Below are positions 12,721-26,128 of a DNA stretch of 64,000 bases, one piece after another. This DNA is from Burhinus oedicnemus (lineage: Eukaryota > Chordata > Aves > Charadriiformes > Burhinidae), in contig VFFE01007127.1 in assembly GCA_008921705.1 (NCBI GenBank), forward strand, positions 891,472-955,471, in the 5' to 3' direction. The translations under genes were made by a program, and so were the position numbers. The notes beneath the pieces are model-generated. The model was not told the origin of the DNA and made no database searches. It was given only the letters and a program-made list of their open reading frames with translations. How positions within the stretch are numbered: position 1 is the stretch's first letter; each line of letters opens with the position of its first letter.

Positions 12721-14540
12721 ACTGTGGATGCAAAATGGTGAAGAAAAGGCAGTTGTTTTTCCTGACTGGGTTGGACCCACAAGGAGTTTCCTTCTCAAGA
12801 CAAGATCTCGCCAGGCTGTTAGTGGGGTGTTATTATCTGACTGTGGTTTTGGTGGAAAATGCTCCTCTTTCCTTTTTTCTTAATGATGAAGATTCTAAGA
12901 GTTCACAGCCAATTTTCTACAATGAGATGAACGCCTTTCTTCTTGGGAAATGAATGGCTTTATTGCTTGGTGAAATGTTTTCATGGGGGTGCATGAGCAT
13001 ATGAATAATGAGAATATGTGTACAAGGTCCTTAGAGAGTAAGCTCTTCTGCTCAGTCTAGCAGTCCTGCAAATCCCTTCATCACTCTCGAATCTGGCCAG
13101 CCCCCGCCCCCGCCCAAAAATGCATTGTTTTCCTGAGAAGGTCTGGCCATGGCCTTGCATCTATAACTTTTTACTCTCATGCAGTCTGTTCCCTTATCCA
13201 CCTTAGGATCACACCAGCATTCCTCATGGCCATTTCCAAAACAGTATCTCAGAGCCACTTTGTGATTGCTGAGTGCACTCTGGGATTTTCCTCCTTGCTC
13301 AGCTCCAGCTTAGGGTGAATTCCAGTTCTCAGCCTTCTGAATGCATGGGCTTTATGCTATTAAATTTCACCCCATTTCTATTATGGCACTTTTCAAAGCT
13401 GTCCAATGTATTTCTAATTCCAAGAAGCGGCAGTGGGGCTCATTTTCTTGCTGTCCATGGGTCTGAATTAGACCTATTGAGGGAACCAGTTCTGAAACAC
13501 AGCTGGATAAATCAGTTGGGTTTGGTACTGTCACCATGATCTCCTTACAGAGTAAATGATGACCCATGCATGTTGGAATCAGGGCATGTGAATTTGCCTG
13601 TGTTCCACAAAGTTGGGCAAATGGCTGTACTGAAATAAGCCAGTTTATGTCTGTAAAAGATTGATTTTAAATTGATTCACTTCTATCACAATATTTTTTT
13701 TCTTTTTTTAAATGCAGAAGAGCCTTTGTGTGTCTATTTGTCCCTGAACTCAAATGGCTAGAGGGATTGTGTTCAAATCATCCATTAAAAACAATCTGCT
13801 GGCAGAGACCAAGCATGAAAAATTCAGTCCAAAAGATGAAAGGTTCAGAAAATGTTAGGAGTTCATAGAAAGAGGGGATTTATAAAGGTTTGCAACCTAT
13901 GCTAGAGTTGCCATAAGCAATATGCATCCTAACACATACAGGGCCACAGCTCCCTTCAGCTTTAAAGGAAACTGGATTAAAGCTTTAAGCCTAAAGCCTC
14001 GTGACTAATCACCCATGCAAGTAACCCAAACTGCCACAGGATCCTTCAAGTGGCTGTTTTGCTTCAGAGAGAGTTGCTGCTGGAAACTCACTGGGTTAAT
14101 TCCTTAGCTCGGGTGGCAGAAACGGGAGTCCTGAATGGGAAAGATCTGACATTCAATCCCCTCTGAAAATCCAGATGGAGGAGCGATGCCTTTCCCCTTT
14201 CATGGGAGTGAGCAGCACCATGGAAGATGCTGTGCATGATTTTAAGCTGCATCCCTACCAGAGGTCCTTCTGGACGGCAGGAACAGGGGTGGAGAGCTGC
14301 TTTCAGAAAGCCCTGCCATCATGAAAGAAAAAGAGGTTACGACAATTAATAAGTGTTATTTATAAAGCACTTCCCGCACCAAGAGCCTTTTGGGAGCAGC
14401 ATGAACCATTAAAATAAAATCCAATTATAAAACCCAATCACAATTAAATTGTTCATACCCCTCCACGGGAGCCCTGTCTCAATCAGTCACTCCGTCTCTC
14501 TCCTATGGCCATGCTGCAGAGGAGGTTCAACTCATTTGTT
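12720..14540. other. Intergenic, no gene seen
   Basis: A 72-codon frame at 12735-12953 and shorter ones show no family resemblance. Nothing else is supported. Confidence 0.55.
13101..13115. repeat. Short C-rich tract
   Basis: CCCCCGCCCCCGCCC, a small GC-box-like tract in otherwise mixed sequence. Confidence 0.8.
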
Positions 14541-14559
14541 TGTGGCATCAACAAGAGAA

Positions 14560-15060
14560 CCCTCATTATCTGCATATTATAAAGCTGTATGGGCTAAAGT
14601 ATTGAGATTAATATGAAATAATTAGCTCTGATGAAAGTTATACCTCACTCAGAACAGCTGGGACTTGAATAGGATGCAACTGAGACTTGATTACTGTGTC
14701 ATTACAGTATTAGTGCTGTGTACAGTCATTGTCATACAACCGCAAAATGCCTTTGATATGATTACATTTTAATTGAATACTAGCCATGCTAGGGTTTGAT
14801 GGCACTGCAGCACTGAGGGTGGTAACTTTATTGTGTAACGACTTTTGTTTTGTTTTTATAAGTACAGCAAACTCCTTAGCATTTAAAAAGCGATCCTCAA
14901 AGGGGCATTTTCGTCCTGAGAAAGCTCTAAAGCGCGTATCGGTGTTGTCTCTGCTCAAGTTTACACCAGATAATGGCAAAATCAAGTTTGTGATAAATTC
15001 ATACCCCGTGAGGACATCACGCCTGTCACTAGGCTGTATGCTGTAGTCACGTGGAAAGTC
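14560..15060. promoter_or_regulatory. Possible conserved non-coding element
   Basis: A repeat-free 500-bp block. AT-rich homeobox-like words (TTTTAATTGAAT, ATGAAATAATTAGC) sit beside a patch with several retained CpGs (AAGCGATCC, TTTTCGTCC, AAGCGCGTATCGG). A minus-strand frame of 130 codons is open across it (14710-15102), with no recognisable domain. Selection on the DNA would explain both the open frame and the retained CpGs; I cannot tell coding from regulatory here and favour regulatory. Confidence 0.25.
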
Positions 15061-15606
15061 ACAGCGACAGGTAGGACAGAGAGAAGGTCTTACTGTGGCC
15101 ACACCAGAATCCCGAAGGCTCGTCCCAAAGGGGATTCTCCATCAAACTACCGCTGTGCAGTGGGCGGTCCTCCCCCTCGCCACAGCAGAGGTGTACATAC
15201 CCCGACCCCTCCTGTGCAACGGGCAGGGGATGCTTTCCTCTTCCACCCACAGGTCAAAATACCTTCAGAGTTACTAACAGAAAAGGAGATCTTAAAGTCA
15301 TTAAAACCAGATTTCCATTTTATAACAATTAACGTCAAATGGTTTAAAAAATACCTTAATTAGGAATTATCCTTCTTAATGTGTGACTGACCGAGGCCTG
15401 AAGGTTTAAGGTTAACCCTAAGTTGCATATATTTCATCCTCTAGTGCTGTTTGGAGGACAATGGTTAAGGTTGTGCTCTCACTGATGTATGCAGCCATGC
15501 TGTGATTTGCACAGAGAAGCCAAATTTAATTTAACTTTTTTTTGTGTAGCATTTTCTAGCAGAATGGAATTATACATACAGCATTTAAGGACTTGGGGAG
15601 GGGGTT

Positions 15607-15618
15607 AAAAAAAAAAAA
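15607..15618. repeat. A12 tract
   Basis: Twelve A after GGGGGTT. Confidence 0.9.
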
Positions 15619-17404
15619 GATATTGTACCTAATTTAAAACAGGAATGAGAGAGTTGGACCTACTTCAGCAAGTTCTGGCGTTGCAGAATTAACTCTCCAG
15701 TGCACACACATCCAGAGTCAGGGAGTCTGTGGATTTACAAGGATATGTTAAGAAGTGATGAGCTGTCTTAGGAAATGAAGTGCAAATTTGCAGTACCTGC
15801 CTTGCTGTTGGCCAGAAGCTGGACTGTGTCCACACTCTGGAGCCAACCCCGCTGGAGCTCGGGGGCTCTTGATCCTGGATCTGAATTTGAATTTGAGAGG
15901 TGGCCCTGTGTCTGAAGTCTGAAGTCCTGCTTCAGACCCCTCATAAAAAAAGGTGGGGGTGTTCTACACAGTGCTCTAAAGATTTATCCCAAATTGTTCT
16001 CTCAAGATGACTCATCAAACAGCATAACTGCCATGTAAAATGACATTGTTTTGTTCCTAGCGGAGCCAAGAGTAGAGCTGTTCGTGTAAGAATGGTTGGT
16101 CTTTTCCACTGAGGGAAAAAAACATGACATTATCAACCCAATTTTATAGATCAAATAATTTAATTTGAGTTCAAATTAATCTTAAACAGGCATAGCTGCT
16201 TCTGCCAATGAGCTGAGTAATATAATCCAGCCACAAAGCTGCTTTCCTGCCTCTTGCTTGCCCGGCATGTGAGACCATGACTCCATTTTACATGGCCCAT
16301 GCCCAGTCCCGCATGAAAGGTGCATACATGCACATGTGCCCAGTGACATACATGCAGTGGGAAGACTCCCATCACAAGGCTCTGCTATTAAATTATCTCC
16401 TTCCCTCAGCTGCAGGAAAGCTGCTCTCAAACCTCATTGCTTTGAGGGCTTTTTTGCTTCCCAGTCTGAATTGTTTTGTGGCTGCTTCTTCCCCACTTCT
16501 TCCTGTGCCAGTGCTGTCCTGTCACCTGAGCAGCTTTTCCCCCTCTGGAGTCCAGCCTCCATCGATCTTCATTTTGCCAAGTCAAACGAAGCCTGTGCTC
16601 CTCCACTCTGTCCCCATCGCCACCTCTCCCTGTCCCATTTTGAGGCCACCCCAGGGCGAGCAGGACTGTACACTCGGAGGTTTAGGGCTTTCTGAGTTTC
16701 ATTCCACTGCCACGTACTCACATGAGTGGAGTAACAGCGGTATAGCCAGGGCATAATGAACTTAAACAACGCTGCTTGAATCCTTATCATCCATGCAGAC
16801 AGGTCCCCACCCTCCTTCTTGCAGTTGCTGATAGATGGGGGCAGGCATTGCTTTTCTCCTTAATGTTTAGGTGATGGACAAATAAATCTTGTAAATCGTA
16901 CTAAAAATGGCAACGAAGAATAGTGTCCTCCTTCAAAAATGCAAAGCAATTTGCAGATGGTGCCTTATGCCAGAATTCAGCTGTTTTACAACATCCCATT
17001 ACTATTTTTGAAAGTTGGTCAAAATAAACATATAGAGATAACAACTTGAGAATGAACAATTGGGTCTTCTACAGGCAAGCCCGAGTTATGAGTAAAATTT
17101 ACTGCTTAGCTGGAACACTTCTGAATGCTAACAGTGCTACAGAGCCAGTGAAGGCAGACCACATGTGCCGTTTATTAGCTTAAAAATGAATATCTAGGCT
17201 TTCTGCACTCCTCAAACATAGCCCAGATGCAGGGATCAAGCTCTTAAGCTTTCTAAACATAAGTCAGTTGTTAGCTGGGTGCAAACCCGTAGGACCTTTC
17301 AGTGCAGAAAAACTTGCCCAAAACTTTATTTAGCTCATTCATCCCTAGATATGTCGGCTTCGGTGATTTTACTGCAGACTTAGCAAATGATTCTTTATCG
17401 TACC

Positions 17405-17437
17405 AAAAAAACACAAAAAAAACAAAAAACAAAAAAA
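17405..17437. repeat. A-rich low-complexity tract
   Basis: Runs of A interrupted by single C, of the (A)nC type. Confidence 0.9.
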
Positions 17438-20400
17438 CCCCACCAAAATTATTCTCTGGCGCATCAATAAAAAGTTACTTGATACAGTCAGCAGAGGGAA
17501 TACTTTACTCAGCAGTAATAAAGCAGAGAGGCCAGTAGGAGAGGGGGATGATGGGCTCCTGGCAGGGCAGGACGAGCGGTGGCAGACCTGAAGCTCTGGA
17601 GCTTTCCCCTTTGCTCCCCTGGACCATGTGGTTGGGTGCGCTGGAGACCAGCAGGCCTGGAGAAGGCAGATTCAAAGGCTGTGAACAATGCTGGCGTGCC
17701 ATTTAATAGATATTCCTGCTCACAAATGGGTCTAGAAATCATCCATGGAGATTCCTCCTCCCTCCTGGATACACAGAGCGAAGGATGCTCACCCCTGTGG
17801 CTAAGCCCGTCTGGCGGAGCTGGGCTGCTGTCTTAAGGAAACAGACTTTATTTAATATTATTTAAATTTTTTTTCCATTTCTCTTGGCTTTTCCAAATTC
17901 AGTCCCACTTAACGAACGCAAGTTTTGCAAGATCCAGCTTCAAAGGCAGACCACTGGCAAAGGAAGGGGAAGGGAATTGACTAAAGTAAAAAAATTGCAA
18001 ACTCTGAGGTTTTTACATTGATTGGAAGGTGTTAACTGTTGCCTGACCAGCAGCAGTCTTTGCAGGGATACAAAACAGTCTGGAATAACAGGGCAAGGAC
18101 TGGATGCATCCGAACTGTTTTGCTGCAGAAAACAAGGGTTTTGAAACTTTTGTTCCGTAGTCACTTTTTATGGAGTGTTTTCATTTTTGTCAACAAAGGC
18201 AAACACACAAAGAGGAAAACATTTTTAACAGTTCGGCTTCACATTGAATGTTTGACAGCAAAATCAGAAACCTGAAGCTGTTGCCCTGGAACTGTCTTTT
18301 GCATAAGACATTGGATGGTTTTATTTGGAGTCCAAAAGAGATTATGCAAGAAAAATCAGCATTTCCCCCACAAGTAGAAAAGACACTCATTCTCTGTTCA
18401 GTTAACACACTTACTTATTAATCATTTTTGCCATAACATTTCAGGGAAACATATGCACTACTTCTTTTAGGATACATGTGCAGCCATGAGCTATTTAGCC
18501 TTGATCTAACTCAACAGATGCAGCCCCATGCTCTTTCTCGCTGTGCAAATTACACCTCAAGAAACATTTTCAAGGTTTCTGTGTCTTCAGCTCTGAGATT
18601 TCAGCTTGATGCTCATGGAGTGAATTCTCATGGGACCAGATGCTGCAAAATTTATAATTGGAAATGCACACAGCCGTCATGGCCCTCGTGTTGCAGGGGG
18701 GGAGCTAAGCCCACAAAAACGCTGCAAGCCCGTAGAAATGACTGCAGAGTGATGCCTGGAGGCACTCCCTTCCCAAAGGTTTTAGGAAGAGGGAGGCTGG
18801 AAACCAGCTCCTCAGCTAGAAAACTGTCACCATGGGGTCAGAGATTTGAAGGGGACAAAAACCCTCCGTCTACACAGAGAGATGAAGAGAATCAGCTTAA
18901 GCATGTGGGACTTACTGCTTGGATAAGAGTCATCTGCAGATTAAGGTGATTTAATGTGCATGGCTCCATATGCGCAGAGTGCCTATCCTCCCATCAGAGT
19001 CAATAGAGCTTGGGCAGAATTCAATCACTCAAGCATTTGTTTCATTTGGAACACCCTGAGGGCATCCAAGACATGTACAGTGGCCTGGAAAATGTGACAC
19101 AGGATCTCAGGAGAACAGTTCTCTTCTGGAGGGACTTTAGAAGGCCATGCGAGATGTCTTAGGGCAATTAAATTGCACTAGATGTCTATACATGAGCAAC
19201 AACATTGAGCTTCTCACCAGTAGCCAGTTGAGATATGGAGACCTTTCTGCTCACCAAAGCGGACCCTGAGACTTTGCTTTGCCTATGTCTTGGACATGTC
19301 CTTATGAGCAGAACACTGGGGTTGAGAGTGGAGATGAACTTGGAGGTGGACTTGGAGGCAGATTGGATCAACCGTACCTCCCAGGGGTATCCTACAGGGC
19401 AGCGGCAGCAGTAGAAGGGTTTGTGGATTTGCCACCACCACAGACCAGTCCTAATGACTGTCACTGGGTGGCCCCTGGACTTTGCACAGAAACACACAAC
19501 ACCCTTGCTGAATCTCATAGGGGTTGCCTGGTTGGATCAGTCACGGCATGCAGCGTCCTGCTGAATGTGCAAGTGCAATTTCTACTGTAACTTCTTATGA
19601 GTTACGCTTTCTTTTCCCTCTCTTATTTTCCACAAAATGAAACCATGATTATGACATGACTCCTGAGAGCGTGGCACGGGAGGGTATTTAAGACCATCTC
19701 TCCCTCTCTGCCACCAGACGTGTTGCCCCTTAGAGGAATCCCTCCTTTTCCTTGCCTCTCTCATGCTGCTGCCTGCCTGCTGCTTCTCACCATACAGAGC
19801 AAAACCCTCCTACCTCGGAGCCCCTGGGAATTCACACAGCCCACTGACTCGCCAGCCCACCTCTGGAGTTACACCCTCCGGGCTGAGCCAGCTTAACGAT
19901 ACAGACATCACAAGCAGCAGAATGATTTGCAGCGTCCCGGAGCAGCATCGCTTGCGGCATGCTGCTCTGCCTGTAGATGTTGCTGCGGGCTGCAGCTTGC
20001 TCCAACCCATGGCCGGTTCCTGGTTTATAAGATGTACCAAGCTGGAGCTTGAACGCTGTGGAAAACAAACTGTCTGTATCTTTACAGAGGATGCAGCTGT
20101 CTTAAATCAATGCTTGCCTTTTAGGGCTCTTTCTGATTTTAAGCAGCATAGCAGACATCCTTCCAGTGTTTCCGGAAAGTCTTTGGAGTATTTAGAGTTG
20201 TTGGTTGCAATGGGAAGTTATTTTTCACAATTTTGCTCATCCTCATCTGAGGGTCTCTGTGTAGGATCCTAAATATCCACCATGGGAAAAATGAATGTAC
20301 ATCAGGCTAGGCATCAGGGCACTGTTTGGGTTTTACAAAGATTTTGAGCTCTTCTCAGCACAAAAAACAGAGGAGGATGAATGCCTTATCCCAGACGGGA

Positions 20401-21057
20401 AGCTTGAATGGACACTTGTGACCAGCTGGGGAGGAGCAAGGAGTCATTTATCCCATGTCAGATGAGGAACTTCTCCCCAGAAGCATGTGGGGATTGAATT
20501 CAGACACAAGTCCCTCTGAAGTGACAAACCCAAAGGCAAACCCAAACCCTCCTGCATCCTCTCAGACCATCGCGCTGTGCCACGGCCACAAACCTGAGAG
20601 GAGTTTGGCTCTTCAGAGACGTAATCCAGATGCAGCTGGAACCAAAATCCCCCAGTTTGGGTGCAGTACACACTGAACAAGAGATGCTTTCTTTCAAGCC
20701 AAACGGCTGGATGATCCTTGCATTCGTTACCTCGGAGGGGTAGTTCATTTAGGACTTTTTTTTCCCCTGTGATGGAAAGACAAGACCTGTCCCATATCTG
20801 TCGTACAGCTTCACATTTTCCTCCCATGCTTAATGAAGAGACATTATGAAAGCACACGCTTGGGGAAGGGGTGGGTGCCCGCCAGTACTCTTCCTCCTGA
20901 AGATTTTGCTTCAGTCATGAAAAAAAAATCCCAGAGACAGTTTGTTCTCCTGATCAGAATCCAGGTGCCATATTTACATTTTGTCTGAAATTAATTCAGT
21001 CAGATCTTTCAAATGCAAATAGCCAGGAAAGAAATAGCCCTGGATTCTTGGGGAAAG

Positions 21058-21078
21058 TATATATATATGTATGTATAT
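21058..21078. repeat. (TA)n/(TATG)n microsatellite
   Basis: Alternating TA followed by two TATG-type units; short and imperfect. Confidence 0.85.
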
Positions 21079-24000
21079 TTTGCCTTAATGAAATAATGCA
21101 AGTAATTACTTGTGTCAGAGAGCAGCTGTTTGTAAACAATCAAAAGCATTGCATTCACAGGTTAGCAAGAGGTAGAAATGTTCTTTCTTCTCATTTTAAT
21201 GAATATTGAAAACGGACATTGACCAAAGCTACTAATTCGTCTATTAAAAGTAGGTGCTTACTCTCATTTCTATTTTCCCTGGTTAGCTTCTCATAAAAAA
21301 AGTGCTTAAGACAGAATTAATCAAGTATCAGCAGTGTGTTTGCAAAACATGCCAAAAAAAGGGCAAAATCTGCTTGTTAGTGTTTTATGCTAAGCCCTGC
21401 AACAGAGTCATGAGTTGTACGCACGTGGCTCACCTGGGATACCTGGAGGCACAATGGAGTGCATGGTTCATTTTCACCTGGATGCAGTTTCGTAATATTC
21501 AGCAGCAGCTCGGAGTGCTTTGGAAAGGAAATCATCGGCCATTTTCCCATTTTGTGGAAACTGAGGCATAGGAAAGGGAAACGACCTACTCCCAGCCATC
21601 AGGTTAGGAAACCTCACCGCTGGTGGCTCTCCTGCCCTCTGCCTCCTGCTGCCTCTTTAAAAAAGGATCTTTGGGTTTTGACCTTCATTCACCTAAAAGG
21701 TCTAGAAGCACAGCAGGTTGTTTTGATCTGGATGTGCTTCGTTAAAGCAGATGTCTTTTAACCCGATGTACCTGTAATCTTTGCCAACCAACCAAGCCCC
21801 ATGTTGCTCAGTGTAACTGGATCATTAGTGGGAACAGGTGCCTTGTACCTGGCTGCTCTGGGGACATTTCAGGGCTCATAAAGTTCCTTGTACTTGGGAA
21901 TACCTGGTGCATTTGGCAGAGAAACAAACATGTCCTACCTTGCAATGACACAGAAATGTGGCAGCAAATTGTGTTCTGCTGACTGGAGATGGTATCAGAG
22001 GAAAAAGTGGCAAAAATTTGGTGGGTTTGGCTCCTGGATTTCTTTAGGTGTTCACGGAGCTGCAAAGCAGGATTCAACAGTCCTGGCATGGTGGCATCGG
22101 TGCTTAGCTTTGGACAACCCAGGTAGAAAGGGGCTCTCTGGAGGTGTGCTCCTGGCTGCCCATGCCTGTGGCTGGTCAGCAGCTGTGCAGAGGTGGAGCA
22201 CCTCGTGCTCCTTTGGGTGCCCATGATGGGCATCTGCTCGGAGCGCAGCCAACCGGCTCACACGCATGGATGTTCTCCTCATGGAAATGCAGGTGTGTGA
22301 GGGAGGAACAGTGGGGGTCCCTGGTCAGTGTCCTAGAGGAGTCAGGATGTGATGGGAGAAGTGACAAAGCCATACGGGTTTGATGGCAGTGGTGCCTCAC
22401 CATGTGTTGTCCAAAAAAGCCACTACAAGGGTCGAAGATGATGAGCAACCTTTGCTTTGACTCACCTCAGCCATGGAGACTGCCAGAGCCTGGCCGATGT
22501 GAAAATGCCGAGGCATTTAGGTGGAGAAATGTGTGTGAGGGCTCTGCCTGTCCCTGACTGTGGCATTTGAATGGGTCAGGGCACAGGTACCCTTGGAAGG
22601 TCCAGGATTTTATTTATCCAAGTTGGCAAATGCTAGTCTAAATATTTTCATGGCAAAAACAGAGTCTTGGGATCCCCGGAGCAGGGCTGTCCAAATTGCA
22701 GCTCAGAAGACTAAAACCAAGAGTATGTTCTGTTTGTTAAAATAGAAAACATTTCCATTTTCTCACCCAACCTCAACTCACCTGAAGTTCTGTTTTGGTC
22801 TGACACAACTTTCTGTTTCTTTGCTTCTCCTTTTGAACAAAATGTTTTACCATCTTTGGTGTCTAAGAATTTGAAAATGAAAATCCACTTATTTCGCTTT
22901 GGAGACAGCAGGAAAATATGTTTCATCACATCTGAATTCTTCTCCCATTTATTTTTCTGAACTGATCCATTTGATGAATAAAGCTTAAGTTGGCAAATGT
23001 TTTCTGTCAGCTACCGGTCACTTTCATTGTCAAATAAATTCATCACATGAGCTAATTTGCCAGGTCTGTTTGGGAATCCTGACTTGCCTTTTGCTTCTGC
23101 CCTGTGAGTTAATAGCAGCCATGTGAATATGCCCGGACTTTCAGTGAAGAGGTAATAGGTTCTTAATATTCTTAATATCACCACAACTTAAGGTGAAACC
23201 AATGCATTTAATTTTTCTTGGAACAGAGCTAGAAAGGAAAAGGAAAATATGAATCCCGCCAGGGACTACATGATTTCACTCTGTGCCAGCAAGGACCTGA
23301 ATTCCTCAGAGTGTCACTCAGCAGGCAACCCTCATCGTTAATACCTGGTGGCAAATGAGAAGTCCCAGGAGTGCAGGATTATTCTTATAAATTAAGTTGC
23401 TGTGGAAGAGGTTGGCAAACCCAGAGCACTGGCTCACGCAGTCTTGCAGGTTCACCGAGGTGCTGGGGGAGCGAGGGAGTGGGGCTGGCCAAATAGATGA
23501 ACCTTTAAATAAGTCACTAAAGGAAAAAAACCAAACAAATGAACAACAAAACAATTAAGTGAATTTAGTTGGTAGACAAGAAATAAATATTTTAGCCTGG
23601 CCGGAGACTCAGTGATGTCCCTATCAGATCTACCCTAGACTGGAAATACATGGTAGGGACATGATCTTCCTCCTCATTTAAATTAGTAGCAATTTGATGC
23701 TTGGTTTTACCTTTAGATGTTAAACATGACCCTGCTTGCATTCCCCCAAGTGAAGCCTTGTCTCCCGCTCTCACCCAGGAAATCCTTATGATGTCACTGA
23801 TTTTCTCTGGATTAGCAGAGAGGAGAAATTGTCCCAAAGCCATTTCCCACATTTTGGAAGGTGGTGGGAGACACACAACAAGTATCAGCCTGGGATAAAA
23901 CAATGGATTTTGGATGACTTCTAAGATGATAAGAAATGTCCTGCAGAGCTGTCTCTGATGGTGGTGGCAGGACGTCCCATCCAGGGACAGCAGGAGAGCC

Positions 24001-26081
24001 TGGCTCCTATCAGAGGACCATTCCCTTGAACCCTCCCTTCATATCCAGACCTTCTTTCATGGAAGGTGTCCTTCATATCTATCATCTCTGCTCAGATATC
24101 TCAGCTATCCCAGAGCTTCTCCAGTGGTACTTAGTGCCTCTCCTGAGACAATTCAGCTGAGCACTCACTGACATTGATGGGGTCATGTATGCCAGGGACG
24201 GTTCAGTAGCCCACACAGTGTCTACCACCATTAGAGATGGGTTAGGGCCATCCTGCTCCTATAGCACAGAAGTGCTCTGTGTCACATTTGCCATCCCCAT
24301 GCAGATACCTGAGCACCTGAAATGGCCCCAGACACATCTGGTTAAGCAGAGGTGTTGAACCTGAATGGGAACTCAAACACTGACTTGTGGACACGTACAT
24401 TTATGATCCTTTGGAGACGGATTCTACCCACTCGAAGTCACACAAAAAGAGGCTGTGCGATCCAGGAAGTGCATTTGTATTTTGGGATCCCGCAGTGTTT
24501 TCCTGACACGGCCAATGAGGCTAACCCTGAGACTGCTCTGTACTGCCAGCCTGCCTGAGCCGTGTTGTCTGCCACTGACTTCCATGACTGATTTCAGACA
24601 TCTCCAGTAACTGGACCTGGGCTTTATATCTTGCTCTGTTCCTTCATCACCTCCCTTATTTATGCTTACGGCCCACGCACACAGAAAGAAGACATTCAGC
24701 TCAACAGTGGGGCTGGATCACAGGCTGTTGCAATTCAGGTTGCTAAGACACTACCTCAGAAAATTTGCAGGAAGAAGCAAAAGTGAGATCTGTTGATCTA
24801 TCTCTACCAGCACCTTTTCCATAGGTAGATGAACAGGAATCCATATGGTCACAAGACCATTGCGTGCTTTCTGCAAGCACGGGGCAACTTTCTCTACTGA
24901 GCATTGCCTTGCTTTGCAACTGCTTCAAAATACTTTGTGCCGCAGGAACAGTTCTCACTCCTCCACTCCAAGGACGCAGGTTGCCAAACACTTCAGCTGC
25001 TCACAGGGTGAGCTGAGGTGAAGAACGCTTGATATGACCTGGCCCTGGCGTGAGTGATTTGACCGACCCAAAGAAATATAACTCAGTCCAGGGGTGGGAA
25101 GAAAAAAGTGCTGGGAGAGGAGCCAGGAGCTTTGCAACAGGCTTACCATACAGGCTTCGCTGAAAACGGGTTTTCTTCTTGTGCTGTTGTGTGTAACGCC
25201 TGCCCTTGGAACCTGAAAACCAGAATTTTTAATAATATTATTTTTTCGGCTGCAAGGAGGACAGGCAGTGCCGTTTCTCTTCCAGGTCTTTTTGTTGGAC
25301 TTAGGTACATGCCGAAAAGCTGCTAAGTGGCTTGTACAACTCACAGGCTATGTTCTCCTTCGTGGTGTGGGTGTAGAAGTCTGAAATCAGATCGTTAACA
25401 CTGGGCTTATAGTGATGTTAATGGGAACAGTAGTTTGTAGTGAGTTAGGCCAAAATCTTTTAAAGGAACGTTTGTGTTCTGCATGTCCAGTGTGTGATAC
25501 CTGCCTTAGGGTAAACATCAAACTTTTAGACAGGTTAAATAAGGTGAGAAGAGTCCTATAACTACTATTTCTTAATGGGATCCTTCGGGATCAAGATATG
25601 AGTCTTTATGATCTCATTATGACTGTTGCTCCCTTTCCAGTATCACTTCGGTATCTTTGACTTCTGCCAACTTTTTGTGCTTATAAAAATCTTTTCATTA
25701 TTGGATCACTTTACAGATATTAAGAGTGTGTGGCCTCACACCATGTCTCAACCTTTACATCAGATATAGTTCACTGACTTCAAAGCAAAATCAGGCACCC
25801 AGCTAATTTCATAATGACTGTGGGATAGCTGAATGCTGTAGGGCCCTTTCTGCTGTCAGCGCTAATTAGGAAGGGATTGGACTACATCAGGTCTGAAACT
25901 GCAGTGAAAAGCCTGAGGTTTCCAAACCTGAGGTATGTTGCAATATTCAGTATAATCATCTAAAATTAACCACTGCTGAGACTGTTGCACAGACAGAAGA
26001 GATATCCTGAAACCTAAAAATGCTAAAATCCAGAATTTCAAGTGAATCTGATATGATGCTGATGTAAGCCTGGTTCCTTGC

Positions 26082-26128
26082 AAAAAAAACCAAAAAACAA
26101 CAACAACAAAAAAAAACCTGAAAAAAAC
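26082..26128. repeat. A-rich tract with (CAA)n
   Basis: A8, CC, A6 followed by four CAA units and more A runs. Confidence 0.9.

Noticed and set aside
12735..12953. Possible transposase-like fragment
   Set aside because: Brief resemblance to DNA-transposon tails could not be supported by any catalytic motif or terminal repeats.
19763..20272. 169-codon + frame
   Set aside because: Covers the CpG-richer patch but protein is not recognisable and codon use shows no bias outside that patch.
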